DNA from: Colwellia_A sp047621305
GTDB lineage: Bacteria; Pseudomonadota; Gammaproteobacteria; Enterobacterales; Alteromonadaceae
Direction: 5' to 3'
Assembly: GCA_047621305.1 (NCBI GenBank)
Contig: JBLHNB010000011.1
Span: 1-64,000 of the forward strand
DNA: 64,000 nt
The notes beneath the pieces are model-generated. The model made no database searches. It was not told the origin of the DNA and saw only the letters and a list, made by a program, of their open reading frames with translations. Positions 19,347 through 28,608 of this stretch are shown here, one piece after another. The translations under genes were made by a program, and so were the position numbers. Numbering within the stretch: the stretch's first letter is position 1; every line of letters starts with the position of its first letter.

Positions 19347-20759
19347 TTAGCTGTTTGCGATTCGTTCTTCAACAACAATAATAGCAGCATCAATACGCGC
19401 TAAGACCTTATCTTTATCAAGTAATGCCAGTGTTAAATCTAAAGATGGTGAATTACCACCACCGGTAGCAGCAACACGTAATGGCATACCGACTTTACCC
19501 ATACCAACTTCTAACTCTTCAGCGGTATCATTAATGGCAGCATGAATTAACGCTGGCGACCATTCACTTAATGCCGCAAGTTTGGCTTTAACTAAAAGTA
19601 AAGGCTCTTTAACTACCGGGCGTAAGTGCTTTTTAACTGCTTTAGCATCTAATTCATCAAAGTCTTCATAAAAATAACGGCTAATTTCTGCCATTTCTTT
19701 CAATGTTTTGACACGATCAGCTTGAATTTTAACAATTTCAGCTAATTCAGGTCCATTTTCCGTATTTATGCCTTGATCAGCCATGTGCCAAGCAAGGTGT
19801 GATGCAACATAACTTGCATCCATTGTTTTCATGTAATGCTGATTAACCCAAATAAGTTTATCGGTATTAAAACCTGATGGCGCACGATTACAGTCTTTTA
19901 AATCAAATAATTCGATCATTTCTTCACGTGAAAAAATTTCTTTATCTCCGTGTGACCAACCCAAGCGTACTAAATAGTTAAGTAACGCTTCTGGCAAATA
20001 ACCATCATCACGATACTGCATTACACTAACCGCGCCATGACGTTTAGATAAGCGCTTACCATCTTCACCTAAGATCATCGGAATATGTGCATATTCAGGA
20101 ATGGTTGCGCCTAATGCAGCCAGTATATTAATTTGCTTAGGGGTATTGCTGATATGATCATCACCACGTACAACATGACTAACCTTCATATCCCAATCAT
20201 CAACAACAACCGTTAAGTTATAGGTTGGAGTGCCGTCAGAGCGAGCGATAATAAGATCATCAAGTTGTTCGTTACTAATAGTGATATCGCCTTTGACCAT
20301 ATCTTTAATAACAACATCACCACCTATTGGGTTTTTAAAACGAATTGCAAAAGGCTTATCGGCGGGATGATCGGTACGTTCGCGCCAAAGACCATTATAT
20401 TTCTCTATTTCACCCTTAGCTTTTGCTTCTTCGCGCATTACATCAACTTCTTCGCTAGTGCTGTAACAGCGATAAGCATTTCCTGAAGCAAGTAATTGGT
20501 CAATCACTTCTTTATAGCGGTCAAATCGTTTTGTTTGATAATAAGGCCCATGGGTCCATGCTAAGTTTAACCAACTCATACCATCCATGATGGCATCAAC
20601 GGAAGCTTGGGTTGAACGTTCTAAGTCAGTGTCTTCAATGCGAAGAATAAAGTCACCGCCATTTTTTTTAGCATAAAGCCAACTATATAAAGCAGTACGA
20701 GCGCCACCAACATGTAAGTAGCCAGTTGGGCTTGGAGCAAAACGAGTTGTTAAGGTCAT
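19347..20759 (-). CDS. gltX: Glutamyl-tRNA synthetase
   Basis: The 470-residue class I synthetase attaches glutamate to tRNA-Glu. The nucleotide-binding HIGH-type motif appears as PSPTGYLHVGG at 9-19, and the KMSKS-type loop as KRLSK at 235-239. The length is typical of the bacterial discriminating enzyme. It is divergent from three tRNA-Val genes, the same arrangement as gltX and valU-valX-valY in E. coli, which supports the assignment. Confidence 0.97.
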   Translation of the reverse strand: MTLTTRFAPSPTGYLHVGGARTALYSWLYAKKNGGDFILRIEDTDLERSTQASVDAIMDGMSWLNLAWTHGPYYQTKRFDRYKEVIDQLLASGNAYRCYSTSEEVDVMREEAKAKGEIEKYNGLWRERTDHPADKPFAIRFKNPIGGDVVIKDMVKGDITISNEQLDDLIIARSDGTPTYNLTVVVDDWDMKVSHVVRGDDHISNTPKQINILAALGATIPEYAHIPMILGEDGKRLSKRHGAVSVMQYRDDGYLPEALLNYLVRLGWSHGDKEIFSREEMIELFDLKDCNRAPSGFNTDKLIWVNQHYMKTMDASYVASHLAWHMADQGINTENGPELAEIVKIQADRVKTLKEMAEISRYFYEDFDELDAKAVKKHLRPVVKEPLLLVKAKLAALSEWSPALIHAAINDTAEELEVGMGKVGMPLRVAATGGGNSPSLDLTLALLDKDKVLARIDAAIIVVEERIANS

Positions 20760-20971
20760 AAAAGTCTCATTATGTAGGCTAGAAAAATAAAGTGTACGAT
20801 TCTAGCCAAAGATAGGTTCTAAAAATTGACGATATTTTATCAGGCAAATGAATTTATTACACCTATTGTCTGAATGCCACCTTGAAAAGATGATAAATCA
20901 ACCATGATGTTTAAATTTAAAGCAGTTAAACCGAAATAGTGATAAAACACTAAAAAAAGCATTGTTTTTGG

Positions 20972-20999
20972 TTGACAGCTTTTTCGATCTCCCTATAAT
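20972..20999 (+). promoter_or_regulatory. Strong sigma-70 promoter of the tRNA-Val cluster
   Basis: A perfect TTGACA (20972-20977) and a perfect TATAAT (20994-20999) are separated by 16 bp. A GC-rich discriminator (acgcccc) follows, as usual for stringently controlled stable-RNA promoters. The first tRNA begins 51 bp after the -10 box. Confidence 0.88.
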
Positions 21000-21050
21000 A
21001 CGCCCCACTGAAACGCATACTGCTTCGCGGTAAACGCTTCACTTAGAATT

Positions 21051-21126
21051 GGGCGATTAGCTCAGTTGGGAGAGCACCGCCCTTACAAGGCGGGGGTCAC
21101 TGGTTCAAGCCCAGTATCGCCCACCA
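21051..21126 (+). tRNA. tRNA-Val (TAC), copy 1
   Basis: A complete 76-nt cloverleaf. The acceptor stem GGGCGAT pairs with ATCGCCC, the D-arm is gctcagttgggagagc, the anticodon TAC lies in cccttacaagg, the T-arm holds GGTTCAAGCC, and the CCA end is encoded. It is the first of three genes behind one strong promoter. Confidence 0.97.
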
Positions 21127-21147
21127 ATTCTAAAGTAAAACAATCAT

Positions 21148-21223
21148 GGGCGATTAGCTCAGTTGGGAGAGCACCGCCCTTACAAGGCGGGGGTCACTGG
21201 TTCAAGCCCAGTATCGCCCACCA
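21148..21223 (+). tRNA. tRNA-Val (TAC), copy 2
   Basis: A second 76-nt copy, identical to copy 1 and 21 bp downstream of it, with an encoded CCA end. It is probably processed from the same transcript. Confidence 0.97.
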
Positions 21224-21252
21224 TGATTTGTTTTACATCCATATCTATATAT

Positions 21253-21328
21253 GGACGATTAGCTCAGTTGGGAGAGCACCGCCCTTACAAGGCGGGGGTC
21301 ACTGGTTCAAGCCCAGTATCGTCCACCA
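21253..21328 (+). tRNA. tRNA-Val (TAC), copy 3, with a swapped acceptor pair
   Basis: The third copy differs from the other two at two paired positions. The acceptor stem is GGACGAT/ATCGTCC, so the 3:70 pair has changed from G-C to A-T with pairing kept. The anticodon, arms and CCA end are the same. It lies 29 bp after copy 2. Confidence 0.97.
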
Positions 21329-21553
21329 TCATTTATATCTAGGTAAAAATACCAACATTATATATTATGATAAAAGCCCCTCTATTTAATAAAAATTAAT
21401 ATTAAATTGTCTGCTCTATAGTCTTATAAAATTTATCAAATTATATTTCCCTGTTTTTACTTAGTCGTTCATATATTCTAAAGCCATAACTATTGATTAA
21501 CGTTTAATAATAAAATCACTCTAATCACTTCACTTTTGTAAATAGAAAATTAA

Positions 21554-21576
21554 AACGGCACCGAATAGGTGCCGTT
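21554..21576 (-). terminator. Terminator of the ggt operon
   Basis: A perfect 9-bp stem (aacggcacc with ggtgccgtt) has a 5-base loop. On the minus strand it runs into ttttaatttt. It lies 48 bp past the gamma-glutamyltransferase stop. Confidence 0.85.
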
Positions 21577-21623
21577 GATACATTAAATTTAGAACTTCAA
21601 TCTGATATTACAGTTGCATCTTG

Positions 21624-23414
21624 TTAGTTACCAAGCACTTTTCCTTCTCGGCGAGGGTCAGCGCCGCCAATTAAGCCTTTATTGGTAACTTCTATTGCAT
21701 GTATGCCACTATTTAAGTCTCTGACGACCACTTGATGCCCTTTACGTTCAAGAGCCTCCTTTAAACCGACAATAGCGGTACCATTTTCAAGCGTAGTGAT
21801 ATGGTTGCGGTTAGTAACATTGGGTAAGTTAATTGCCGCTTGTGGCTCTAAATTCCAATCGAGTACACCAATAATTGTTTGTGCAACATAGTTAATGATC
21901 CGACTGCCACCCGGCGAACCAACAACAAGTTTTAAGCTATTATCTTGGTTAAAAACCATCATCGGAGCCATAGAACTTCGAGGACGCTTTAAGGGTTCTA
22001 AACGATTTGCAATCAATTCGCCGTTAACTTCTGGCGTTAAAGAGAAATCGGTTAATTGATTATTTAAAATAAAGCCTTCTACCATAACGGTTGAGCCAAA
22101 ACCCATCTCGACACTGGTAGTCATTGATATTGCATTACCATCACGATCAATAATCGACATATGGCTGGTAGAAGGTAGCTCAAAAGCAGTGTCATCAGCT
22201 TGCGCTAAAGCACCTTCAGGATGACCAGCCGTTGCTTTGCCAAGATCGGTTTGTTGCTTAATCAGTTTTGCTCGCTGCGCCAAATACGCTTTGTTTAATA
22301 AACCAGAAACAGGAACACTCACAAAATCATCATCTGCAATGTATTTATTTCTGTCGGCAAAAGCAAGACGTGAGCTTTGTGTAAACAGGTGTACCGCTTC
22401 AACATCGTTGGGGTGATACTGACTTAAATTAAATTTTTCTAACATCGCTAACATTTGAATAATAGCAATTCCGCCAGAGCTTGGTGGCGCCATACCACAC
22501 ACACTATATTGATGATAAGAACCACAAACTGCATCGCGTTGTTTGGGTTGATAGTTTGCTAAATCTTCAAGGCTAAGCAAGCCCGGTGCAATTTTTGAAT
22601 GCTGCACGGCGTGTACGATCTTTTTAGCCAACCAGCCATGATAAAATGGTGTAATACCCTCTTTCGCTAAACTACGATAAACACTAGCAAGTTTTTTATT
22701 TTTTAAAACATCGCCCGCTTTAATCGCGATACCGTTAGGAAAGAAGTAGTTATTAATTTCTGGCAGTAACCTTATACCCGGATTAAATTCGAGGGAAACT
22801 AAACTCGCTAATCGCGGTGATACCACAAAGCCATTTTCAGCTAAGGTAATAGCATCATCAAATAAAACAGACCAGGCAAGTTTTCCATATTGCTGATGCG
22901 CTTTTTGTAAGGCAGCTAATACGCCCGGAGCACCAACTGAGCGCCCACCAACAACCGCTTTTATCCACGGTATTTTATTCCCCTTATCATCAAGAAACAG
23001 TTCAGAATGTGCTTTTTTAGGTGCAGTTTCACGTCCATCGAAGGTTGTTAGTTTATTTTTTTTATTATCCCAATGTAGAATAAATGCACCACCACCGATA
23101 CCTGAGGACTGCGGTTCAACAAGCGTTAATACCAATTGCACCGCAATTGCAGCGTCAATGGCGCTACCGCCTTTTTGCAAAACATCATACCCCGCTTGGC
23201 TCGCATAGGGATTAGCCGCAACAACCATATGCTGTTGAGCAAAGACTGATTTTTTATGAATAAGCCCAGTTGCAGCTTCAGGCTCTCTGTCTTCTTGTTT
23301 TATTTTAGCTATTGGCGCTGACAATACATCAAATGAGCAGATAACATATAATATGCTCAGACAAATACCTTGAATTTTTTTGGACATAGACACTCTTACT
23401 TTAAATTTAATCAT
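21624..23414 (-). CDS. ggt: Gamma-glutamyltransferase
   Basis: The 596-residue precursor is an N-terminal-nucleophile hydrolase. It cleaves the gamma-glutamyl bond of glutathione and related peptides in the periplasm. The autocleavage site is Thr416 in STSHMSIID, which would split the chain into large and small subunits and become the catalytic nucleophile. PGGSRIINYV near the C-terminus is also family-typical. A signal peptide is present (ICLSILYVICSFDVLSA). The first ATG overlaps the TAA stop of the upstream gene as TAATG, suggesting translational coupling. An internal ATG nine codons later gives a more standard signal peptide and may be the true start. Confidence 0.94.
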   Translation of the reverse strand: MIKFKVRVSMSKKIQGICLSILYVICSFDVLSAPIAKIKQEDREPEAATGLIHKKSVFAQQHMVVAANPYASQAGYDVLQKGGSAIDAAIAVQLVLTLVEPQSSGIGGGAFILHWDNKKNKLTTFDGRETAPKKAHSELFLDDKGNKIPWIKAVVGGRSVGAPGVLAALQKAHQQYGKLAWSVLFDDAITLAENGFVVSPRLASLVSLEFNPGIRLLPEINNYFFPNGIAIKAGDVLKNKKLASVYRSLAKEGITPFYHGWLAKKIVHAVQHSKIAPGLLSLEDLANYQPKQRDAVCGSYHQYSVCGMAPPSSGGIAIIQMLAMLEKFNLSQYHPNDVEAVHLFTQSSRLAFADRNKYIADDDFVSVPVSGLLNKAYLAQRAKLIKQQTDLGKATAGHPEGALAQADDTAFELPSTSHMSIIDRDGNAISMTTSVEMGFGSTVMVEGFILNNQLTDFSLTPEVNGELIANRLEPLKRPRSSMAPMMVFNQDNSLKLVVGSPGGSRIINYVAQTIIGVLDWNLEPQAAINLPNVTNRNHITTLENGTAIVGLKEALERKGHQVVVRDLNSGIHAIEVTNKGLIGGADPRREGKVLGN

Positions 23415-24004
23415 TATTGATTTTTCTTTTGGCTAAACGATAACTGAAATTCATTAAACTTAACAAAGTTATTTAACAGCTTTTGATACTTTCCACTTGT
23501 CCCCTCTAATAACATTAACGCATGGCTACAGGCTTCTAAGGATGAAAGTGCACCGTTTTTCGTTGTTTTACGTATTTGATAGCCTCCTTCAATACCTAAA
23601 GGCAAGGACAAGTGAGGAAATTCATGTAAAAAAGTATTTAACATGAACATCCGATACGCTTTCTTCCACGTACCATCTAGTAAAATTAAACATTTTCCTT
23701 GTTCATTACCTTTATTGTATGTACCGATAACGTTAGCCTGTTCGCTAGGATACAATAAAAAAGTATGTTGTTGATAAAGATTAAGCAATTGATGTAATTC
23801 TATATTTTCAGTAAAGTCTTCACCAATAAATACTGAACATTTATTCAGTGACTTTGCTAACATGGTTACGGTTCCCTTAGCTTGCTTAACTTCTAAAGGA
23901 TGTTGTAAAACGATGACATGTATATCATTATCAATATTACTAATGAAAGTACAAATACACGTAGGTAGCGGACGTTGACATTCGCCGCAATAATCTCGAG
24001 CCAT
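23414..24004 (-). CDS. DTW-domain protein (TapT/TDD-type tRNA acp3U transferase family)
   Basis: This cysteine-rich protein of about 196 residues has an N-terminal CxxC...CxC cluster (YCGECQRPLPTCIC) and the DTW-family core (LLDGTWKKAYRM). Characterised family members transfer the aminocarboxypropyl group of S-adenosylmethionine to uridine in tRNA (acp3U). I place the start at an internal ATG; a TTG five codons upstream is possible, and neither has a strong ribosome binding site. It overlaps the start of ggt by one base, so the two form an operon. The shared role is unclear. Confidence 0.85.
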   Translation of the reverse strand: MARDYCGECQRPLPTCICTFISNIDNDIHVIVLQHPLEVKQAKGTVTMLAKSLNKCSVFIGEDFTENIELHQLLNLYQQHTFLLYPSEQANVIGTYNKGNEQGKCLILLDGTWKKAYRMFMLNTFLHEFPHLSLPLGIEGGYQIRKTTKNGALSSLEACSHALMLLEGTSGKYQKLLNNFVKFNEFQLSFSQKKNQ

Positions 24005-24172
24005 AGTGAAGTAGTACAACCAAACAATTTAATGAGATTGATAGTTTAACAATTTTAACCCGTTAATTTAAGTAACAATATCAGTCTTGATGCTAAATAA
24101 TTTTATTAAAAAGTTACCTAGTTCTTTTTCACTTAAAATTTAACCCATATAAAAATGATAAGTAATAAATAA

Positions 24173-24757
24173 ATGATCCAACTGAAATCGTTACCGCTGC
24201 AACCAGAAAAAATAACCTTACCCCTTATCATCATTTTATTGTCATGCCTTGCTTTTATATTTGATGATAGTTTACATGCTATCTTTATTTATCAACGTGA
24301 TCTCGTATCGCAGGGTGAAATATGGCGTATTTTTACGGGACATATTTTTCATACCAATGGTTATCACCTCTTACTGAATGTTTTAGCCCTAATTATGTTG
24401 TGGGCTTTACACGGACAATTTTACAATTCCCGAATATATCTACTAGTATTAATCATTAGTGCATTAACAAGTTCCATTGGTATCCATTTTTTCTCTTTAG
24501 ATATACAACGTTATGTTGGTCTTTCAGGAGTATTACATGGTGTTTTTATTTGGGGCGCTGTTATGGACATAAAGACTAAGGATAAAACAGGATACATCCT
24601 TTTAGTTGGCGTGTTTCTAAAAATTTTACATGAACAATTTTATGGCGCTAGCGAAGATGTTGCTCAGCTAATATCTGCCAGTGTCGCCATCAACGCACAT
24701 TTATGGGGTGCACTGGGTGGAGTAATAATAGGGATTTATTCATATTGTCGAAAATAG
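24173..24757 (+). CDS. rrtA: Rhombosortase (rhomboid-family protease for GlyGly-CTERM proteins)
   Basis: The 194-residue protein has about six membrane helices and a rhomboid serine-protease core. The nucleophile Ser118 lies in YVGLSGVLHG, the variant typical of rhombosortase, and the partner His176 in NAHLWGALGG. An upstream HxNxxH-like motif (HTNGYHLLLN, 60-69) completes the site. Rhombosortases process the C-terminal GlyGly-CTERM tail of secreted proteins, often handing them to type II secretion. No protein with such a tail is encoded in this window, so its substrates lie elsewhere. Confidence 0.88.
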   Translation: MIQLKSLPLQPEKITLPLIIILLSCLAFIFDDSLHAIFIYQRDLVSQGEIWRIFTGHIFHTNGYHLLLNVLALIMLWALHGQFYNSRIYLLVLIISALTSSIGIHFFSLDIQRYVGLSGVLHGVFIWGAVMDIKTKDKTGYILLVGVFLKILHEQFYGASEDVAQLISASVAINAHLWGALGGVIIGIYSYCRK

Positions 24758-24792
24758 TAACCAAAAAACATCAGCCCCCAAGAACAGAGTAT

Positions 24793-25578
24793 ATGTACAT
24801 TAACTGTTATTTATCAGTATGTATTTATGCTCTTCTTATGTTATCGAGGCCGAGTTTTGCGTTTACTGAAAAAATAACGCTGCTCACTGAAAGCTTACCA
24901 CCCTATCAGATGTTATCTAAAGATAAAAAGATCACCGGATTTGCAACCGATGTCATTAGGCAAACCATGGAAAGAAGTCACTATACTTCTTCGTTACATT
25001 TATATCCCTGGGCGAGATCATATAATCTGGCATTACAAAAAAAGAACCACTGTATTTTTTCTATAGCAAGATTAGCTGTAAGAGAAAAGTCATTTAAATG
25101 GGTGGGGCCGCTATCAAAAATTAGTAACGCTGTGATATATGGCTTAAAAAAAAGAAACTTTGATATACAAACACTCGACGATGCTAAAAAATACATTATT
25201 GTAGTAATACGTAACAATATTTCACATCTTGGTTTACTTGAGCGGGGTTTCGTTGAAGGTAAGAACTTGTACGTGCTTGATGATGCAAAGTCACTCGTCT
25301 CTTTACTCGCTTCCCGTCCTGAAATCGATTTAATTATTTCCGATGACATCACTATAGATTATCGAGCAGAGCTTGCCGGTATGAAAAGCGACGAACTGCA
25401 ACGAGTATTTGAGATTAAAGAGCTATCTTTAGATTTTTACTTCGCTTGTAGTTTACAAACGGACGATAATGTTATCAAACACTTATCTGAAAAAATGGAA
25501 TCTCTTTATTTAGATGGTACTTATCAAAAAATTTGGGAAAAATGGCAAAACAAATTCTCATATAATAAAGAACCATAA
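24793..25578 (+). CDS. Periplasmic solute-binding protein, SBP_bac_3 type
   Basis: The product of about 261 residues has a signal peptide (ALLMLSRPSFA) and a family-3 binding fold (ITLLTESLPPYQM, FATDVIRQTME, YPWARSYNLAL). It resembles the amino-acid-binding proteins common as orphans in Alteromonadales. I chose the internal ATG because it places the signal peptide at the N-terminus; the longer frame would overlap rhombosortase by 55 bp. It follows rhombosortase by 35 bp and may be cotranscribed. No transporter genes are nearby, so a sensory or scavenging role is possible. Confidence 0.82.
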   Translation: MYINCYLSVCIYALLMLSRPSFAFTEKITLLTESLPPYQMLSKDKKITGFATDVIRQTMERSHYTSSLHLYPWARSYNLALQKKNHCIFSIARLAVREKSFKWVGPLSKISNAVIYGLKKRNFDIQTLDDAKKYIIVVIRNNISHLGLLERGFVEGKNLYVLDDAKSLVSLLASRPEIDLIISDDITIDYRAELAGMKSDELQRVFEIKELSLDFYFACSLQTDDNVIKHLSEKMESLYLDGTYQKIWEKWQNKFSYNKEP

Positions 25579-25919
25579 AAATATTGTTCAAAAAGTAACT
25601 TCAAAATTCTAGTTCTCAGTGTTTCTGCCTTTATTGTTCAGTACAACTTGTCGACAAGCGAGTATGCAATGGTAAAATGCCGAAGGCTATACGCTTATTC
25701 CTGCTCAACGCTAAAGCTCCTACCTTTAATCTTTGATAACCACAAAAAGACTCTTTAAAGTATTATTGTTATTCACTTACATTAATTGTTAAAAATATGT
25801 AAACTATATAAGACGATATTACCGTAAAATTAACCAACGTCATTTTAACCGTTTATTGAATTAACAAAAAATAAACGATACTTTAACAGATTATACTCCT
25901 AATAAGCGATAACAAGACA
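25579..25919. other. Intergenic region upstream of the TetR gene
   Basis: This 341-bp region holds a perfect 12-bp palindrome, cttgtcgacaag, at 25647-25658. No gene or clear promoter is visible. It probably contains the promoter of the TetR gene. Confidence 0.4.
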
Positions 25920-26585
25920 ATGTCACTATTACAGGAAAAACTCCCAATTAAACGCCGTTCTAAAGGTGAGCAAACTAGAATGCAAATTCTAAATGCGGCA
26001 ATAGAAGTACTTGCTCAACAAGGCATTAAAGGTGCTACACACAGAGCGATAGCACTAAAAGCCGATATTCAGCTTTCATTAACAACCTATTATTTTAAAG
26101 ATATACAAGAGTTAGTGCACCAAGCTTTTCAATTAAGCTCTTCACAAACCTTGTTTAGAATTGAAAATGTATGGCAAATAGCTTTTGATCTTATTGAATC
26201 TTACGATAAAACAAGTTTGAGAAAAGTAACAGTTAAAGAAGAACTTCGAGATAATTTGGCTGAGCTATCAACACAACACATTTATAAAAAAATCGTAAAA
26301 CAGCCCATAGATATCGCTGTTGAGCAGTTATTATTTACTGAGGTACAAATATCTCCGACATTGAGACAATTGGCTAATTCGCACCGACAAGCGCTATTGC
26401 AGCCTTTTATTCAATGGTGTAAATATTTTAATAAAAATACCCCACAAATTGATGCCGACATCATGCTCACTATGTTCACACAACTTGAATACAGAAACCT
26501 ATCAGTTGATAAAGAATTTATTGATATTGATGAAATTAAAGCGATCACCAAAAGAACGATTGGTCTTGCGATGAATTTGAAATAA
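25920..26585 (+). CDS. TetR-family transcriptional regulator
   Basis: The 221-residue product has a TetR-type helix-turn-helix (about 18-65; TRMQILNAAIEVLAQQGIKG then HRAIALKADIQLSLTTYYF) and a divergent all-helical C-terminal ligand domain. It is convergent with the acyl-CoA dehydrogenase gene, and TetR proteins often control fatty-acid genes. However, the operators seen upstream of that gene look FadR-like, so a direct link is not shown. The ligand is unknown. Confidence 0.85.
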   Translation: MSLLQEKLPIKRRSKGEQTRMQILNAAIEVLAQQGIKGATHRAIALKADIQLSLTTYYFKDIQELVHQAFQLSSSQTLFRIENVWQIAFDLIESYDKTSLRKVTVKEELRDNLAELSTQHIYKKIVKQPIDIAVEQLLFTEVQISPTLRQLANSHRQALLQPFIQWCKYFNKNTPQIDADIMLTMFTQLEYRNLSVDKEFIDIDEIKAITKRTIGLAMNLK

Positions 26586-26656
26586 TAATAGCGCCTCGTG
26601 GATTTCATAAATATTCCCCAGGAAACGCCAGATAATCGAAGCTACATATAGAGACT

Positions 26657-26699
26657 AACCATAACGTTCACTTAATGAACGTTATGGTTCTTTTTTTTA
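26657..26699 (+). terminator. Terminator of the TetR gene
   Basis: A perfect 14-bp stem (aaccataacgttca with tgaacgttatggtt) closes a 5-base loop, followed by cttttttttat. It ends one base before the stop of the convergent acyl-CoA dehydrogenase gene. Confidence 0.92.
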
Positions 26700-26700
26700 T

Positions 26701-28521
26701 TTACACAAAAGACAATAACTCTTTATCAAGCTGCATCAGTGTTTTAGGGTCTGCCATCATAGTCGCTGCTAAAGACTTAGTTCTTGGTAATAAACGCTCA
26801 TAATAAAACTCTGCTGTTTTAATTTTTGCGCGATAAAAGTCTCTATTTTCCACATCAGTCGCAAGTTTTTCATAAGCAGCTTGCGCCATTTGAGCCCAAA
26901 AATATGCCATTACGATGTAACCGGAATACATCAAATAATCGACCGATGCTGAGCCTACGACATCTCTATCTTTTTTAGCTTTTATCGCAATACGTACTGA
27001 GTATTGTTGCCAATTTGCAACCGCTTTACTTAATGGCCAAATAAATTTATTCATTTGTCTTTTATGAGGATTACTTGAAATTAGACTTTTGTTTTTACAA
27101 AATCCCAGTATCTCCATAGTAAAAGCTTTAAGAGATTTTCCGCGTGTTAGTAATATTTTTCGTCCCAGTAAATCTAACGCCTGAATACCCGTTGTGCCCT
27201 CATATAAGGTAGATATTCTATTATCTCTAACAATCTGCTCCATGCCCCATTCTTTAATATAACCATGACCACCAAAAATTTGCATACCATGGTTAGCACT
27301 TTCAGAGCCTAATTCTGTTAAAAAGGCTTTAAGAATAGGCGTAATAAATCCGAGTTTAAAATCAGCATATTTACGTTCTTTTTCCGTTTTTGCCATTTCA
27401 ATATCATCTACAATTTTTGCAGTATAATAGATCATCGCACGACCACCTTCAGATATCGCTTTTTGTGTCATTAGCATGCGGCGCACATCAGGGTGAACAA
27501 TAATAGGATCGGCAACTTGATCAGGAAATTTAGTTCCGGTTAACGAGCGCATTGATAGCCGCTCTTTCGCGTAAATCAACGCATTTTGATAAGACAATTC
27601 AGATGCACAAACGCCCTGTAATGCTGTACCAACGCGTGCTGTATTCATAAAGGTGAACATACATTCTAAACCTTTATTTTCTGGGCCAATTAAGACACCT
27701 TTTGCGTTATCAAAGTTTAATACTGCGGTAACAGAAGCTTTGATACCCATTTTATCTTCAATAGAACCACAGTTTACGTTGTTAAACTCGCCAACATTAC
27801 CTTGTGTGTCCACTTGCATTTTCGGCACAATAAATAACGATATACCACGTGTACCTTTAGGTGCATCAGGTAACCTCGCTAATACGATATGAATAATATT
27901 TTCAGCAAGGTCATGTTCACCTGCTGAAATAAATATTTTAGTACCACTCAAATTATAGGTACCGTCATCATTTGGTACAGCCTTGGTTTTAACTTGCCCT
28001 AAATCAGTACCACACTGAGGCTCAGTTAAACACATAGTACCGGTCCATGTACCTTCAGTAAGTTTAGTTAAGTAGCATTCTTTTTGCTCTTGGGTGCCGT
28101 GTTCCTGAATAGTATTCATCGCGCCGTGACTAAGACCTGGATACATTGCCCATGACCAATTAGCTGTGCCCATCATTTCTGATTTCACCATGCCTAATGA
28201 AGGTGGTAAACCTTGTCCACCATGTTCAATAGGATGTGATAAGCTCTGCCATCCGCCTTCAACATATTTATTGTAAGCTTCTTTGAAACCTTTGGGTGTG
28301 GTTACTTTACCATTATCGAACGTACAACCTTCTTTATCGCCACTTTGATTTAATGGCAATAATTCGTTTTCACAAAACTTAGCACACTCTTGCATAATCG
28401 CATCAACCAAATCAGGTGTGGCTTCTGCAAACTCGGGGTATTTTTCATAATGTTTGTAGTAATCAAATACATCTTCCAAGAGAAATTTAATGTCAGTGAT
28501 TGGCGCTTTATAAGTCAGCAT
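26701..28521 (-). CDS. Long-type acyl-CoA dehydrogenase (about 600 residues)
   Basis: The 606-residue flavoprotein should catalyse the first, FAD-dependent step of beta-oxidation, making a trans-2-enoyl-CoA. It has the usual N-terminal, beta-sheet (CLTEPQCGTDLG) and helical domains, then an extra C-terminal domain that sets the 600-residue class apart. The segment STLYEGTTGIQALDLLGRK holds the likely catalytic glutamate. The gene stands alone, with two FadR-like operators over its putative promoter, so it is probably repressed unless fatty acids are present. Confidence 0.92.
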   Translation of the reverse strand: MLTYKAPITDIKFLLEDVFDYYKHYEKYPEFAEATPDLVDAIMQECAKFCENELLPLNQSGDKEGCTFDNGKVTTPKGFKEAYNKYVEGGWQSLSHPIEHGGQGLPPSLGMVKSEMMGTANWSWAMYPGLSHGAMNTIQEHGTQEQKECYLTKLTEGTWTGTMCLTEPQCGTDLGQVKTKAVPNDDGTYNLSGTKIFISAGEHDLAENIIHIVLARLPDAPKGTRGISLFIVPKMQVDTQGNVGEFNNVNCGSIEDKMGIKASVTAVLNFDNAKGVLIGPENKGLECMFTFMNTARVGTALQGVCASELSYQNALIYAKERLSMRSLTGTKFPDQVADPIIVHPDVRRMLMTQKAISEGGRAMIYYTAKIVDDIEMAKTEKERKYADFKLGFITPILKAFLTELGSESANHGMQIFGGHGYIKEWGMEQIVRDNRISTLYEGTTGIQALDLLGRKILLTRGKSLKAFTMEILGFCKNKSLISSNPHKRQMNKFIWPLSKAVANWQQYSVRIAIKAKKDRDVVGSASVDYLMYSGYIVMAYFWAQMAQAAYEKLATDVENRDFYRAKIKTAEFYYERLLPRTKSLAATMMADPKTLMQLDKELLSFV

Positions 28522-28574
28522 TCATGTACTCCAAAATTTTGTATTGTTCATTTTTATGAATATAGTAAAACATG

Positions 28575-28608
28575 ACTGGTATGACCAAGTCAACTGGTCA
28601 TACCACTA
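28575..28608 (-). promoter_or_regulatory. Two FadR-like operators upstream of the acyl-CoA dehydrogenase gene
   Basis: The 11-mer TGGTATGACCA occurs at 28577-28587, and its exact reverse complement at 28595-28605, with 7 bp between. Each copy matches the remembered FadR operator pattern CTGGTnnGACCAG, so these read as two sites 18 bp apart centre to centre. On the gene's strand a TTGACT hexamer lies between them and a weak -10-like tttact lies 18 bp on, so binding would block the promoter. Assignment to FadR is inference. Confidence 0.6.

Noticed and set aside
21066..21389. 107-residue open frame
   Set aside because: It runs through the three tRNA-Val genes; its internal repeats are just the repeated tRNA sequence.
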